A DNA stretch of 64,000 bases from Neobacillus sp. YX16 (GTDB lineage: Bacteria > Bacillota > Bacilli > Bacillales > Cytobacillaceae): positions 1,378,001 through 1,442,000 of the forward strand of contig NZ_CP126115.1 in assembly GCF_030123505.1 (NCBI RefSeq), given 5' to 3'. Below the pieces are notes generated by a model. It had not been told where the DNA came from, searched no databases, and saw nothing but the letters and a program-made list of their open reading frames with translations. Each line of letters opens with the position of its first letter. Position 1 is the first letter of the stretch. Below are positions 8,800-18,236 of this stretch, piece by piece. The translations under genes were made by a program, and so were the position numbers.

Positions 8800-9471
8800 C
8801 TACTGACTTCCTAATATATAGAAGCTCGCTTCACCGCCATGAAGTTGTGTGAACATCTTCATCAACGACTCTGTCAGCCTTTCCGCACTATTCACTGCTG
8901 TAGAAGGCTGTAAATAGATGATCTGAAGCGCATTTTTGGTCGTTTCCGTTACCGGCGCTCTATTAGAATCTACAAATGGACTTCCGAATGGTCCGAGCTG
9001 ATCCGATGATACAATCAGGTTTTCTAATGAGTTCATCCGGCCATTCAGTCCTAAATATTGTTCGCCTGCCTTCGCAACTTCGATCGTTATTTGTCCCTCT
9101 AGTTTATCGCTGTCATAAATACCAATCGGTACTTGATATTGTAAGGAGAAAAAGTTATTGATATCAATGGCACTTTGGACAGCGGAAAGATAATTCTGTT
9201 TCTGAACTCTGCGGTATAGTGCCTCCGAAGAAGGGCGATAGCGGTTAGGGTCCTTGCCAAAAGTTTTAAAAATACTGCGCCATTCTTGGATTCCTGGTAA
9301 CTCAGATAGATTTTTATTTTCTAATTCAAAGTAAATCGATTCTTGAAAAAGCTGCAGTCTTCCTTTGACCATTTGTGGGGAATCGCCTACGGTAATCTCT
9401 TTATATTCTATGATTCCAAGCTTAAAATGAGGAATCTGGCTTATTATTTCTGACGAAAGCTGAATTTCCAA
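8800..9471 (-). CDS. B3/B4 domain (PheT-like tRNA-binding) protein
   Basis: A 223-residue protein with the B3/B4 domain found in the beta subunit of phenylalanyl-tRNA synthetase and in stand-alone bacterial proteins. Typical pieces are WRSIFKTFGKDPNRYRPSSE, ALYRRVQKQNYL, and NNFFSLQYQVPIGIYD. TTG at 9471 is chosen because GGAGGTGGA sits about 5 nt upstream; an upstream ATG at 9510 would place that site inside the gene. In PheRS the domain takes part in editing; stand-alone copies may have a related trans-editing or hydrolytic role, which is inference. It is divergent from queG. Confidence 0.75.
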   Translation of the reverse strand: MEIQLSSEIISQIPHFKLGIIEYKEITVGDSPQMVKGRLQLFQESIYFELENKNLSELPGIQEWRSIFKTFGKDPNRYRPSSEALYRRVQKQNYLSAVQSAIDINNFFSLQYQVPIGIYDSDKLEGQITIEVAKAGEQYLGLNGRMNSLENLIVSSDQLGPFGSPFVDSNRAPVTETTKNALQIIYLQPSTAVNSAERLTESLMKMFTQLHGGEASFYILGSQ

Positions 9472-9577
9472 TGATTCCACCTCCAAAATTTCATAAAAAT
9501 AGTTTATCATAATGAGATGTGGAACGAGAAATTAGCGGCTTACTATAGATTATTTTTAGATGAAGGGAGGTTTCCGA

Positions 9578-10711
9578 ATGAATATTGATCAATTGAAGGA
9601 GGAAGTCATTGCGTATAGTAAAACGATTGGCATTGATAAAATTGGTTTTACCACGGCAGATCCTTTCACTGAGCTGAAAAATAGACTGATTCGCCAGCAG
9701 GAACTTGGGTATCAATCTGGTTTTGAAGAGCCTGATATTGAAAAACGGGTGACACCAGCCATGCTTCTTCCAGAACCGAGATCTATTATTTCCATCGCTC
9801 TGGCCTATCCTTCAAAAATGAAGGTTCGTGTTGAAGGGAGAAAAGGTGAGCGGAGAGGCTTTTTTTCCCGAGCTTCATGGGGATTAGATTATCATCATAT
9901 TTTACGAGACCGTTTAAAAAAGCTAGAGGCATTTATTTTAGAAAAAGTGCCAGAGGCTCGTCTCAAATCGATGGTTGATACAGGTGAGCTTTCTGACCGT
10001 GCTGTTGCAGTGAGGGCGGGGATTGGCTGGAGCGGTAAGAATTGTGCAGTCATGACACCGGAGTTTGGCTCTTACGTCTATATAGGCGAAATGATTACCA
10101 GCATTGCTTTTGCAGCTGATACACCTATGGAGGATCAATGCGGTTCCTGCACAGCTTGTATTGACGCTTGCCCGACGGGAGCGCTGGTGCAAGGCGGACA
10201 GATTAATGCTCAGCGCTGTATCGCCTTTTTAACGCAGACAAAGGCTGTGATTCCTGAAGAATTTAGAGATAAGATTGGCAACCGGGTGTATGGTTGTGAT
10301 TCCTGTCAAACGTCCTGCCCAGTCAATAAAGGGAAGGATTTTCACTTCCATGAGGAAATGGAGGCTGACCCCGAGACAGCCAAGCCATTACTGAGACCGA
10401 TGTTAAAAATGAGTAATCGTGAATTTAAGAACAGATTTGGTCCCGTAGCGGGATCATGGAGAGGTAAAAGGCCGATTCAGCGCAATGCGATCATCGCGCT
10501 GGCCCATTTCAAGGACGAAAGTGCTATTCCAGATTTACTAGATGTGTTAGAAAATGAAACCAGCAGTGTTCTAAAAGAAACGGCGGCTTGGGCTCTGGGG
10601 AAAATTGGCAGTATGGAAGCGGTTGAGGCATTAGAAAAAGCAGCAGAAAAGGAAGACGATTTAGTAGTGAAGAGTGAGATTAATAAAAGTTTACTAAAAC
10701 TAAAGAACTAA
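9578..10711 (+). CDS. queG: Epoxyqueuosine reductase QueG
   Basis: A 377-residue cobalamin- and iron-sulfur-dependent enzyme catalysing the last step of queuosine synthesis, reducing epoxyqueuosine in tRNA anticodons to queuosine. The catalytic Asp region is VDTGELSDRAVAVRAGIG (D134). Two [4Fe-4S] clusters are visible: CGSCTACIDACP (C188-C198) with C247 or C214, and CDSCQTSCP (C240-C247). The C-terminus carries HEAT-like repeats (about 300-375), as in the Bacillus protein. ATG at 9578 follows GGGAGG. It heads the queG-amidase-trmL-nfrA block seen at B. subtilis yhbA-yhbB-cspR. All expected motifs are intact. Confidence 0.95.
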   Translation: MNIDQLKEEVIAYSKTIGIDKIGFTTADPFTELKNRLIRQQELGYQSGFEEPDIEKRVTPAMLLPEPRSIISIALAYPSKMKVRVEGRKGERRGFFSRASWGLDYHHILRDRLKKLEAFILEKVPEARLKSMVDTGELSDRAVAVRAGIGWSGKNCAVMTPEFGSYVYIGEMITSIAFAADTPMEDQCGSCTACIDACPTGALVQGGQINAQRCIAFLTQTKAVIPEEFRDKIGNRVYGCDSCQTSCPVNKGKDFHFHEEMEADPETAKPLLRPMLKMSNREFKNRFGPVAGSWRGKRPIQRNAIIALAHFKDESAIPDLLDVLENETSSVLKETAAWALGKIGSMEAVEALEKAAEKEDDLVVKSEINKSLLKLKN

Positions 10712-10747
10712 ATGAGCGAGGACATTCTGTCTTTGCTCATTTTTTTA
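10711..10747 (+). terminator. Rho-independent terminator after queG
   Basis: AATGAGC pairs with GCTCATT, with an inner GACA/TGTC stem, followed by seven T. It overlaps the queG stop codon. Confidence 0.8.
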
Positions 10748-10798
10748 AATTAAATTTCCCAACTGCACATATGTATGAAACAGAAGGGGGAGATGAAG

Positions 10799-11665
10799 GT
10801 GAATCAATCACTCCAAGAATTGTTTGAAGGACGAGTCGAACAATTTGTTTCAAAGCGTAAGAGGCAGTCGGGGAATTATGAAAAGGCCGAACAGAAGCTG
10901 GAGTCTTTTGCGAAACGGTCCGCAGATATCGTAAAGGTTAAGGCACGGGGGAACATCCTCAAACGATCCGTGGATGGGGATTTTCAAACCACGATCTATC
11001 AGGTTCATTACCAATACCTGATTAAACAAAAAGGAACGCTGTATCAAGAGGAAGAAGTCGAAGTGCGAATGTGCAAGTTTTTTAAAAATGATTTGATTAT
11101 GGATAAAGAAATAAATCCTTATACGAAGCAGCCTGAGTTGGAATTTGCAGCAGAGGATGAACAGGAGGAACGGATTAGTTATCAGTATAATCGCTTAAAA
11201 GCTGTTCAATATGCGGAACGCTGGTGGAATACCTATAATCCAGCGTTTATAAAATTTGAAAATAACTGTACAAACTTTATTTCACAATGTCTTTATGCAG
11301 GAGGAGCTCCAACGAGAGGTTTTCCTAACCGGGGCACTGGCTGGTGGCTCCGAAATAAAAATTATAGTTATAGTTGGGCTGTAGCACATTCTATGCGGTT
11401 ATATTTAGCTAATTCTAAAAGTGGTTTGAGAGCAAAAGAAGTTAGCAGCCCGAATCAATTATTATTGGGGGATGTCATTTGTTACGATTTCGAAGGGGAT
11501 GGCCGTTATAATCATAACACGATGGTCACCGCTAAGGATGCCTATGGAATGCCGCTTGTTAATGCCAATACGTACAACAGCCGTATGCGGTACTGGGCCT
11601 ATGAAGATTCATCTGCCTACACACCGAATATTAAATATAAGTTTTTCACGATTGTCGATGGGTGA
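10799..11665 (+). CDS. YhbB-like protein with C-terminal putative amidase domain (Amidase_6)
   Basis: About 288 residues. The C-terminal half (from about residue 125) is a putative amidase/NlpC-P60-like domain: YNRLKAVQYAERWW, the Cys region NNCTNFISQCLYAGG, a DVICYDFEGDGRYNHNT segment with a likely catalytic His, and a closing NANTYNSR. The N-terminal half is hydrophilic, alpha-helical and unassigned. No signal peptide is visible, so a cell-wall substrate is uncertain. GTG at 10799 lies 8 nt after AGGGGG and is preferred; ATG at 10775 is an alternative. Position and domain match B. subtilis yhbB beside queG and cspR. Confidence 0.8.
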   Translation: MNQSLQELFEGRVEQFVSKRKRQSGNYEKAEQKLESFAKRSADIVKVKARGNILKRSVDGDFQTTIYQVHYQYLIKQKGTLYQEEEVEVRMCKFFKNDLIMDKEINPYTKQPELEFAAEDEQEERISYQYNRLKAVQYAERWWNTYNPAFIKFENNCTNFISQCLYAGGAPTRGFPNRGTGWWLRNKNYSYSWAVAHSMRLYLANSKSGLRAKEVSSPNQLLLGDVICYDFEGDGRYNHNTMVTAKDAYGMPLVNANTYNSRMRYWAYEDSSAYTPNIKYKFFTIVDG

Positions 11666-11731
11666 GAAAATTTGTTTGGCTGGGTGATAATGGTATAATG
11701 TTAGAAGAGTTTTTTTTATGAGGTGAGATTC

Positions 11732-12205
11732 TTGGCAATACATGTTGTACTATATCAGCCGCAAATACCTTCAAACACAGGAAACATCGCAAGAACCTGT
11801 GCTGGAACCGATACATCTTTACATTTGATCCGTCCATTAGGATTCTCAACGGATGATAAAATGTTAAAGAGAGCGGGATTGGATTATTGGGAATTTGTAA
11901 ATATTGTTTATTATGATTCACTAGATGATTTTTATCAGAAAAATGAAGGCGGAGAATTTTTCTATATCACGAAGTTTGGGGAGAAGCCCTATAGTTCCTT
12001 TGATTATGGCAATCCCGATAAAGATTATTTTTTCATTTTTGGCCGAGAAACGACAGGGCTTCCAAAAGACGTGATTGAAAATAATAAGGATGTCAGCCTG
12101 AGGATTCCGATGAATGAGAATATTCGTTCCTTGAATTTGTCCAATACCGCTGCAATTCTAATTTATGAGGCATTAAGGCAGCAAGACTATCGTCATTTAA
12201 AATAA
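11732..12205 (+). CDS. trmL: tRNA (cytidine(34)-2'-O)-methyltransferase TrmL
   Basis: A 157-residue SPOUT methyltransferase (cspR in B. subtilis) that methylates the ribose of the wobble base in tRNA-Leu species using S-adenosylmethionine. Visible motifs are IPSNTGNIARTC near the start, HLIRPLGF, FGRETTGLP, and the trefoil-knot segment SLNLSNTAAILIYEALRQ. TTG at 11732 follows AGGTGA and gives the family start MAIHVVLYQP; the GTG at 11723 overlaps that binding site. Length is typical. It is part of the conserved queG-yhbB-trmL block. Confidence 0.95.
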   Translation: MAIHVVLYQPQIPSNTGNIARTCAGTDTSLHLIRPLGFSTDDKMLKRAGLDYWEFVNIVYYDSLDDFYQKNEGGEFFYITKFGEKPYSSFDYGNPDKDYFFIFGRETTGLPKDVIENNKDVSLRIPMNENIRSLNLSNTAAILIYEALRQQDYRHLK

Positions 12206-12211
12206 GACGCA

Positions 12212-12237
12212 AGAGGCCAAGCCGATGGCCTCTTTTT
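12212..12237 (+). terminator. Rho-independent terminator after trmL
   Basis: AGAGGCCA and TGGCCTCT form an 8-bp perfect stem followed by TTTTT. Confidence 0.9.
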
Positions 12238-12261
12238 GCTAAACAGAAAGGAAGAATAATA

Positions 12262-13011
12262 ATGAATGAAGTAATTACTTCTATATTAAATCATCGATCA
12301 ATCCGTCATTTTAAGGACAAGCAGTTAAGTGATGAACAAATAAAAACGATTGTTGCCTGTGCCCAAGCTGCTTCAACATCAAGTTTTATCCAGGCATATT
12401 CGATTATAGGCATAAAGGATAAGGAAAAAAAGCGGAAGCTTGCGGAGATAGCAGGAAACCAAGAATATGTTGCCCAGAATGGTCATCTATTTGTTTTTTG
12501 CGCCGATTTAAGCCGGCATGAATTGATTGGAAAAATGGAAGGAAAAGATGTACTCGCTTCAATTGAAAGTACGGAGAAATTTATGGTTGCGCTCATCGAT
12601 GCGACGTTGGCAGCTCAAAATGCGGCAATTGCTGCGGAATCGATGGGACTAGGTATTTGTTATATAGGTGGAATTCGAAATAAGCTTGAGGATGTAAAAG
12701 AATTATTAAAAACTCCAGACAGGGTCATCCCGCTCTTTGGAATGACTATAGGCTATCCTGAGAAAATAAATGACCAAAAGCCAAGACTGCCTTTTGAACA
12801 TGTTTATCATGAAGAAGAATATGAACAGGATCAAGACGTATATTTGCGCCAGCTGCAAGAATATAATCAGGTAATCTCCAACTATTATGTAGAGAGGACA
12901 AGCGGGAAAAGGAAGGATACCTGGACTGAGCAAATGGCAAACATGCTTGAAAAGCAAACACGGATGTATATGAAGGAATTTGTTCAAAAAAATAAGATGG
13001 ATTTGAGATAG
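12262..13011 (+). CDS. nfrA: NfrA-type NADPH-dependent FMN oxidoreductase
   Basis: A 249-residue flavin nitroreductase-fold protein. It begins with the family signature SILNHRSIRHFKDKQLSDEQ, and has AAQNAAIAAESMGLGICYIGGIRN and the C-terminal MANMLEKQTRMYMKEFV. NfrA enzymes use NAD(P)H to reduce FMN, nitro compounds or peroxide, and in Bacillus are linked to stress. ATG follows GAAAGGAAG. It is bounded by hairpins on both sides, so it is probably a single transcription unit. The physiological substrate cannot be fixed from sequence. Confidence 0.9.
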   Translation: MNEVITSILNHRSIRHFKDKQLSDEQIKTIVACAQAASTSSFIQAYSIIGIKDKEKKRKLAEIAGNQEYVAQNGHLFVFCADLSRHELIGKMEGKDVLASIESTEKFMVALIDATLAAQNAAIAAESMGLGICYIGGIRNKLEDVKELLKTPDRVIPLFGMTIGYPEKINDQKPRLPFEHVYHEEEYEQDQDVYLRQLQEYNQVISNYYVERTSGKRKDTWTEQMANMLEKQTRMYMKEFVQKNKMDLR

Positions 13012-13030
13012 TAGTGTATAGGTTATGCTG

Positions 13031-13080
13031 AAAAGTGTACAGTTCCTACAAAAAAGCGTACAGCTTCTACAAAACGCATA
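13031..13080. repeat. Short degenerate tandem repeat, about 21 bp
   Basis: AAAAGTGTACAGTTCCTAC, then AAAAGCGTACAGCTTCTAC, then AAAACGCATAC: about 2.5 copies of a 20-21 bp unit between the nfrA stop and its terminator. Confidence 0.7.
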
Positions 13081-13090
13081 CACAAATAAA

Positions 13091-13118
13091 AAAGGCTGCC
13101 CCTATGGCAGCCTTTTTA
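13091..13118. terminator. Rho-independent terminator after nfrA
   Basis: AAGGCTGCC and GGCAGCCTT form a 9-bp stem, followed by TTTTT on the plus strand and by TTTTTT on the minus strand. It can serve nfrA and the convergent small gene. Confidence 0.9.
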
Positions 13119-13130
13119 AATGGAAAGATA

Positions 13131-13223
13131 TTATTTACTGGATCCTGGCTTATCATTATAACCTGATGCAAAAATAGCTGCTAGAAACGCCACCATAACC
13201 AAAATAACTAGAAAAGTTCCCAT
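13131..13223 (-). CDS. 30-residue membrane miniprotein
   Basis: A very short gene encoding 30 residues: MGTFLVILVMVAFLAAIFA forms one hydrophobic helix, followed by the polar tail SGYNDKPGSSK. The ATG lies 12 nt after an AAGGAGG site, slightly far but strong. It is flanked by the nfrA/own terminator downstream and transcribed away from prkA. Such tiny membrane proteins are common in Bacillaceae and are often sporulation- or stress-expressed. The family is not recognised and function is unknown. Confidence 0.6.
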   Translation of the reverse strand: MGTFLVILVMVAFLAAIFASGYNDKPGSSK

Positions 13224-13369
13224 GCTTATGTAAAGCCTCCTTAATTTTAAGATATTTCTTAGTTTAGACACATATACATTTATTATAGCCTATCTTTAAA
13301 AAATGAAAAGAGCAATATTCCAATCTTTTCATAAAACAAAAAAGATAGGCAGGAATACTTCAACGTTAC

Positions 13370-13398
13370 GCATGTTCAAGTTCTTTGGTGCATAGAGT
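13370..13398 (+). promoter_or_regulatory. Candidate SigmaE-type promoter of prkA
   Basis: GCATGTT (13370-13376) and CATAGAGT (13391-13398) with a 14-bp spacer resemble the mother-cell SigmaE pattern (about TCATATT, 13-15 bp, CATACAAT). It lies 41 bp before the prkA start. The match is partial. Confidence 0.4.
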
Positions 13399-13438
13399 AT
13401 ATTAATCGTCTCTGATAACGCTACAGGGGGAGGGCCTT

Positions 13439-15334
13439 ATGGATATCCTAAAAAAAATTGAGATGTTTCGAGAAGAGGAAGAAAAGCTACGTTGGGAAGG
13501 GTCATTTGGAGATTATTTACTGTTGTTAAAAGAGAAGCCATGGGTAGCACAATCGGCACATTCACGAGTATATAATATGATCAAAGACGCTGGAATTGAG
13601 GAAGTAAAAGGGACTAAGAATTACAATTTCTTTGGGAATCAATTATTTGGTTTAGAGGAATCATTGGAAAGACTTGTCGAGGAATACTTCCATCCTGCGG
13701 CTAAAAGGCTGGATGTAAGAAAGCGGATTTTATTGCTAATGGGTCCGGTAAGCGGAGGTAAATCTACACTTGTTACCATGCTGAAACGTGGTTTAGAGGC
13801 CTATTCCCATACGGATAGAGGCTCTGTTTTCGCCATTAAAGGCTGCCCGATGCATGAAGACCCGCTTCATTTAATCCCTCATCATTTACGTCGTGATTTT
13901 TATGAAGAGTATGGTATTCGCATTGAAGGAAATCTTTCACCATTGAATATGATGCGCCTTGAGCAAGAGTATGGTGGAAGAATCGAAGATGTGTTAGTTG
14001 AAAGAATCTTTTTCTCAGAGGATAAGCGAACTGGAATTGGAACCTTTAGCCCATCGGATCCAAAATCACAGGATATTGCTGATTTAACAGGAAGTATTGA
14101 CTTCTCTACTATTGCCGAATTTGGTTCAGAATCAGATCCACGCGCCTACCGCTTTGATGGTGAACTGAATAAAGCGAATCGGGGAATGATGGAATTCCAA
14201 GAAATGTTGAAGTGTGATGAAAAGTTCTTGTGGCATTTGCTTTCTTTAACACAAGAAGGAAACTTTAAAGCTGGAAGGTTTGCGTTAATTAGTGCGGATG
14301 AACTTATCGTAGCTCACACAAACGAAACGGAATACCGTTCATTTATTTCGAATAAGAAGAATGAAGCCTTGCATTCCAGGATTATCGTTATGCCAATTCC
14401 GTATAATTTAAAAGTTTCACAGGAAGAAAGAATCTATGAAAAGATGATTAGCGAAAGTGATGTATCGGATGTGCATATTGCACCGCATACATTACGGGTT
14501 GCAGCGATGTTTACGATTCTAACCCGTCTGAAGGAACCAAAGAAGGGTGATATTGACTTAGTTAAGAAAATGCGCCTGTACGATGGTGAAAATGTGGAAG
14601 GCTTTAATGCGGTTGATGTCAGTGAACTTAAGAAAGAATACCCAGATGAAGGTATGAGTGGGATTGACCCGCGTTATGTTATTAACCGGATATCATCTAC
14701 TATCATCCGTAAAGAAGTACCGTCTATAAATGCACTGGATGTTTTAAGATCGTTAAAAGACGGTCTGGATCAACATCCTTCTATCACAGCTGAACTCCGT
14801 GAGCGCTATATGAATTATATTTCGGTTGCACGGAAAGAGTATGATAATATTGCCAAAAATGAAGTTCAAAAAGCTTTTGTATACTCCTATGAAGAGTCCG
14901 CTAAAACGTTAATGGATAATTACCTTGATAATGTTGAGGCTTACTGCAACAAAGCGAAGCTTCGTGATGTGTTAACAGGTGAGGAAATCAACCCAGATGA
15001 AAAATTAATGCGTTCGATTGAAGAACAAATTGGAATTTCTGAAAATGCGAAAAAGGCATTTAGGGAAGAAATCCTGATTAGAATCTCCGCCTTTGCTAGA
15101 AAAGGTAAACGATTTGATTACAATTCTCATGATCGACTTCGTGAAGCAATTCAAAAGAAATTATTTGCAGACCTTAAAGATGTTGTCAAGATTACCACTT
15201 CTTCCAAAACTCCTGATGAGCAGCAGTTAAAGAAAATAAATGATGTTGTTGCTAGATTAATTGACGAACACGGCTATAACTCAACATCAGCAAATGAACT
15301 ATTACGGTATGTCGGAAGTTTATTAAACCGGTAA
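13439..15334 (+). CDS. prkA: PrkA family serine protein kinase / AAA+ ATPase
   Basis: A 631-residue protein. The N-terminal AAA+ part has Walker A GPVSGGKST (102-110). It also shows RIEGNLSPLNMMRLEQEYGG, DKRTGIGTFSPSDPKSQD and NKANRGMMEFQEMLK, all characteristic of PrkA. The C-terminal third is the PrkA kinase-related domain. In Bacillus it acts during sporulation in the mother cell; kinase and Lon-like protease activities have both been proposed. ATG follows GGGGAGGG. It is followed by yhbH; PrkA, YhbH and SpoVR form a conserved trio (YeaG, YeaH, YcgB in E. coli), with spoVR at the far end of this window. Confidence 0.97.
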   Translation: MDILKKIEMFREEEEKLRWEGSFGDYLLLLKEKPWVAQSAHSRVYNMIKDAGIEEVKGTKNYNFFGNQLFGLEESLERLVEEYFHPAAKRLDVRKRILLLMGPVSGGKSTLVTMLKRGLEAYSHTDRGSVFAIKGCPMHEDPLHLIPHHLRRDFYEEYGIRIEGNLSPLNMMRLEQEYGGRIEDVLVERIFFSEDKRTGIGTFSPSDPKSQDIADLTGSIDFSTIAEFGSESDPRAYRFDGELNKANRGMMEFQEMLKCDEKFLWHLLSLTQEGNFKAGRFALISADELIVAHTNETEYRSFISNKKNEALHSRIIVMPIPYNLKVSQEERIYEKMISESDVSDVHIAPHTLRVAAMFTILTRLKEPKKGDIDLVKKMRLYDGENVEGFNAVDVSELKKEYPDEGMSGIDPRYVINRISSTIIRKEVPSINALDVLRSLKDGLDQHPSITAELRERYMNYISVARKEYDNIAKNEVQKAFVYSYEESAKTLMDNYLDNVEAYCNKAKLRDVLTGEEINPDEKLMRSIEEQIGISENAKKAFREEILIRISAFARKGKRFDYNSHDRLREAIQKKLFADLKDVVKITTSSKTPDEQQLKKINDVVARLIDEHGYNSTSANELLRYVGSLLNR

Positions 15335-15346
15335 TTAAAATAGTAG

Positions 15347-15380
15347 GGACTGGCGGAAGGAATCTGCCAGTCTGTTTTTT
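15347..15380 (+). terminator. Rho-independent terminator after prkA
   Basis: GACTGGC and GCCAGTC form a 7-bp stem, with a T-run after GTCTG. prkA and yhbH may therefore be separate units or be only partly coupled. Confidence 0.8.
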
Positions 15381-15603
15381 TCAATAATGGTTGATAAATT
15401 TTAATAATTTTGTCAAACCAAAGTAGCTCGTCCATTTTTAAAGGTGTGAGCCTAATTGTCAAAATAATTTGTAAATTATTTGCTGCTTCTGCATAGGATA
15501 AAGTAATCAACATTATCTGCATTTTTACACTCGGGTTATCTTATGATTTTTCAAAAAAAATGTGACTCTGAAAACAACAAAAATTAATAAGGAGGGGTTT
15601 ACA

Positions 15604-16770
15604 TTGTCTGACAATAACCATCAATATGTGATTTCAAGAGAAGATTGGTCCCTCCACCGTAAAGGCCACGATGATCAGCAACGGCATCAAGAAAAAGTTC
15701 AGGAGGCAATTAGAAACAATCTTCCCGACTTAATTACAGAAGAAAGTATTATTATGTCCAATGGACGCGATGTGGTGAAAATACCAATTCGTTCATTAGA
15801 CGAATATAAAATCCGCTACAATTATGACAAAAACAAACACGTGGGCCAAGGTGACGGTGAAAGCCAAGTAGGTGACGTAGTTGCTCGTGATGGTTCAAAT
15901 GCGCAAAAGGGTCCAGGAAAAGGGCAGGGCGCTGGGGATCAAGCTGGTGAGGATTACTTTGAAGCAGAAGTTTCATTAATGGAATTAGAGGAAGCTTTAT
16001 TTAAACAACTAGAGCTGCCAAATCTGAAAAGAAAAGAAGACCAGGAACATTTAGTAGAAAATATTGAATTCAATGATATCCGTAAGACTGGATTAATGGG
16101 TAATATCGATAAAAAGCGGACCATGATGTCTGCATTTAAGAGAAATGCCATGACGGGGAAACCTGCATTTCATCCTATTTATAAGGAAGATTTGAAATTT
16201 AAGACTTGGAATGAAGTAATCAAACCAGATTCCAAGGCAGTTGTTATTGCCATGATGGATACAAGTGGATCGATGGGTATATGGGAAAAATATATGGCTA
16301 GAAGCTTCTTCTTCTGGATGACACGCTTCTTACGTACAAAATATGAAACCGTCGAAATTGAATTTATTGCGCATCATACAGAAGCTAAGGTCGTTACAGA
16401 GGAGGATTTCTTCTCAAAAGGTGAGAGCGGCGGAACCATTTGTTCTTCTGCATACCGAAAAGCCTTAGAAATCATTGATGCAAAATATAATCCACGTAAG
16501 TTCAACATTTATCCATTCCACTTTTCTGATGGTGATAATCTAACATCTGATAATGCTCGCTGCGTCAAGCTTGTTGAAGAACTAATGAAGGTTTCAAACA
16601 TGTTTGGATATGGAGAAGTTAATCAGTACAATCGCCATTCCACATTAATGTCAGCCTACAAGAATATCAAGGATGAGCAGTTCCGTTATTATATTCTTAA
16701 GCAAAAAGCGGATGTATTCCATGCGATGAAGAGCTTTTTCCAAAAAGAAGAGAATAAAATGTATGCCTAA
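15604..16770 (+). CDS. yhbH: YhbH, DUF444/VWA-like sporulation protein
   Basis: A 388-residue soluble protein of the DUF444 (YeaH/YhbH) family. The N-terminal region has [20 protein letters not shown]; a Gly/Gln-rich linker lies at about 80-120. The C-terminal half contains a von Willebrand A-like metal-site motif MMDTSGSMG (about 217-225) and a second motif [11 protein letters not shown] at 15604 is preferred because GGAGGGG precedes it and it gives the familiar [15 protein letters not shown] start. Family members are co-inherited with PrkA and SpoVR and act in sporulation or starvation. The molecular role is not established. Confidence 0.95.
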   Translation: MSDNNHQYVISREDWSLHRKGHDDQQRHQEKVQEAIRNNLPDLITEESIIMSNGRDVVKIPIRSLDEYKIRYNYDKNKHVGQGDGESQVGDVVARDGSNAQKGPGKGQGAGDQAGEDYFEAEVSLMELEEALFKQLELPNLKRKEDQEHLVENIEFNDIRKTGLMGNIDKKRTMMSAFKRNAMTGKPAFHPIYKEDLKFKTWNEVIKPDSKAVVIAMMDTSGSMGIWEKYMARSFFFWMTRFLRTKYETVEIEFIAHHTEAKVVTEEDFFSKGESGGTICSSAYRKALEIIDAKYNPRKFNIYPFHFSDGDNLTSDNARCVKLVEELMKVSNMFGYGEVNQYNRHSTLMSAYKNIKDEQFRYYILKQKADVFHAMKSFFQKEENKMYA

Positions 16771-16772
16771 CT

Positions 16773-16803
16773 AAAATCGACAGGTACAATACCTGTCGAT
16801 TTC
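16773..16803. terminator. Bidirectional terminator between yhbH and the kinase gene
   Basis: AAATCGACAGGTA and TACCTGTCGATTT form a 13-bp perfect stem with a very short loop, shared by the two convergent genes. Confidence 0.85.
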
Positions 16804-18077
16804 TATTGTATTTGAGAATTTTCATTTTTCATAAACGAGGTGATAGTTGGAAACTTAATGCGAAATGTGGTGCCAGCGTCTAATTCACTTTCGACTCGAA
16901 TAAAACCATTCATAGCACGGACAATACTATAAACGACCATCATTCCGAGACCTGTACCATTCTTCCCTTTCGTTGAATAATAAGGCTCACCGAGACGTTC
17001 AAGCTGCTCAGAAGTCATCCCAATTCCTGTGTCCCTGATACAGATGGTTATATAATCCTTGCTAAAATGGGTTTCAACATAAAGATGACCGCCAGTCGGC
17101 ATCGCTTCAACTGAATTTTTGAGGATATTAATGAAGCATTGACGAAATCTTTGTTTATCCCCTTTAATGAATCCAATGACCGAAAAATCAGTGATAATTT
17201 CAACGGAATTTTGGTTTGCCATTGGAGTTAAGATGTTAATAATTTGCCTAAGTTCATTCTTAACATTTAGTTCTTCAATCGAGACTAAAGACGGCTTAGC
17301 AAACGTTAAATAATCTTCAATTACTCTTTCAGCTGAATTAAGTTCGTCTTTTACGATTGAAAGGTATTCTCTACGTTTATGTCTAGGGAGGTAGTCATCA
17401 TTAAGTAACTGGACAAACCCGCTTGCAGCGGTTAACGGATTTCGGATCTCATGTGAGATGGCAGCACCCATTTGTTCGACAGCTTTTAGTTTTTCCACTT
17501 TGATTAATTGATGTTTTAGTTCAACACTTTTTTTGATGTATTCAATCGAATAGGCAATTAGACCAATGCCTAGCGGGGGAAGTACCAGGTAGGCAAACAA
17601 TACATCATACCAAGGGCTGCCTGTATCTTTAAGCAATTCCCCAGCAGTACTTAGTACCCCAAGTATCATACCTAAACAAATTGCAGTATAAATTCTTCGT
17701 TCTGAGGATTGTTTCCAAAACCAAGGTGATAACCGAAAAAAAACAATAGCGAGTGGTACATAAAGAAGAATCGTTCCTACCAAACCTGAGTCAAGGCCGT
17801 AAAGGCTTCTAATGATTATCAATCCTGCGACAAGTATAAGACCGATTCCGAGATATAAACCGCCAATGACGATAGGAATGATACGCAAATCGTATCTTGC
17901 ATATGGAACAGGACTATAGGCGAACTGAAGACATATCCATAATAATAAGACAGAAATGATGATAATAGTCGTTTTGGAAAAAGGAAGTGTTCTGCTTCGA
18001 TCAAGCCAAATTAGGCAAAAAAGAAGCAATATTATTAAAATGGAAAGATTTAAGAAAAGGTGTTTAGTAATTTCCAT
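16803..18077 (-). CDS. Sensor histidine kinase, KinB-like (5TM-type input domain)
   Basis: A 424-residue membrane histidine kinase. The N-terminal 185 residues hold about six hydrophobic helices and almost no extracellular domain, like KinB/LytS-type sensors. The HisKA domain has GAAISHEIRNPLTAASGF with phospho-acceptor H209. The ATPase domain has the N box (NILKNSVEAM), DTGIGM and GTGLGM. No response regulator is adjacent. That orphan status, the membrane type, and the neighbouring prkA-yhbH fit a phosphorelay kinase feeding Spo0F, as KinB does in B. subtilis; the partner is inferred. Confidence 0.85.
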   Translation of the reverse strand: MEITKHLFLNLSILIILLLFCLIWLDRSRTLPFSKTTIIIISVLLLWICLQFAYSPVPYARYDLRIIPIVIGGLYLGIGLILVAGLIIIRSLYGLDSGLVGTILLYVPLAIVFFRLSPWFWKQSSERRIYTAICLGMILGVLSTAGELLKDTGSPWYDVLFAYLVLPPLGIGLIAYSIEYIKKSVELKHQLIKVEKLKAVEQMGAAISHEIRNPLTAASGFVQLLNDDYLPRHKRREYLSIVKDELNSAERVIEDYLTFAKPSLVSIEELNVKNELRQIINILTPMANQNSVEIITDFSVIGFIKGDKQRFRQCFINILKNSVEAMPTGGHLYVETHFSKDYITICIRDTGIGMTSEQLERLGEPYYSTKGKNGTGLGMMVVYSIVRAMNGFIRVESELDAGTTFRIKFPTITSFMKNENSQIQ

Positions 18078-18198
18078 CTATTTCACCATCCAATGTGCTT
18101 ATAGGAAAATTTTACATTTTTCTTCGTATTAATACAATAAAATTTACTAATTATTTTGAATAAATAAGTGAAAAGGGATGGAAATTGTAGAAATATGT

Positions 18199-18236
18199 AT
18201 AAAAACGGAAGGATTAAAGCCCTTCCGTTTTTATTT
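18199..18236 (-). terminator. Terminator of the diguanylate cyclase gene
   Basis: AAAAACGGAAGG and CCTTCCGTTTTT form a 12-bp stem with flanking T-runs on both strands, directly after the minus-strand stop codon. Confidence 0.85.

Noticed and set aside
13031..13080. Another member of the 52-bp array family
   Set aside because: Period is about 21 bp, with no inverted arms like the 52-bp units, although it too lies between convergent genes.
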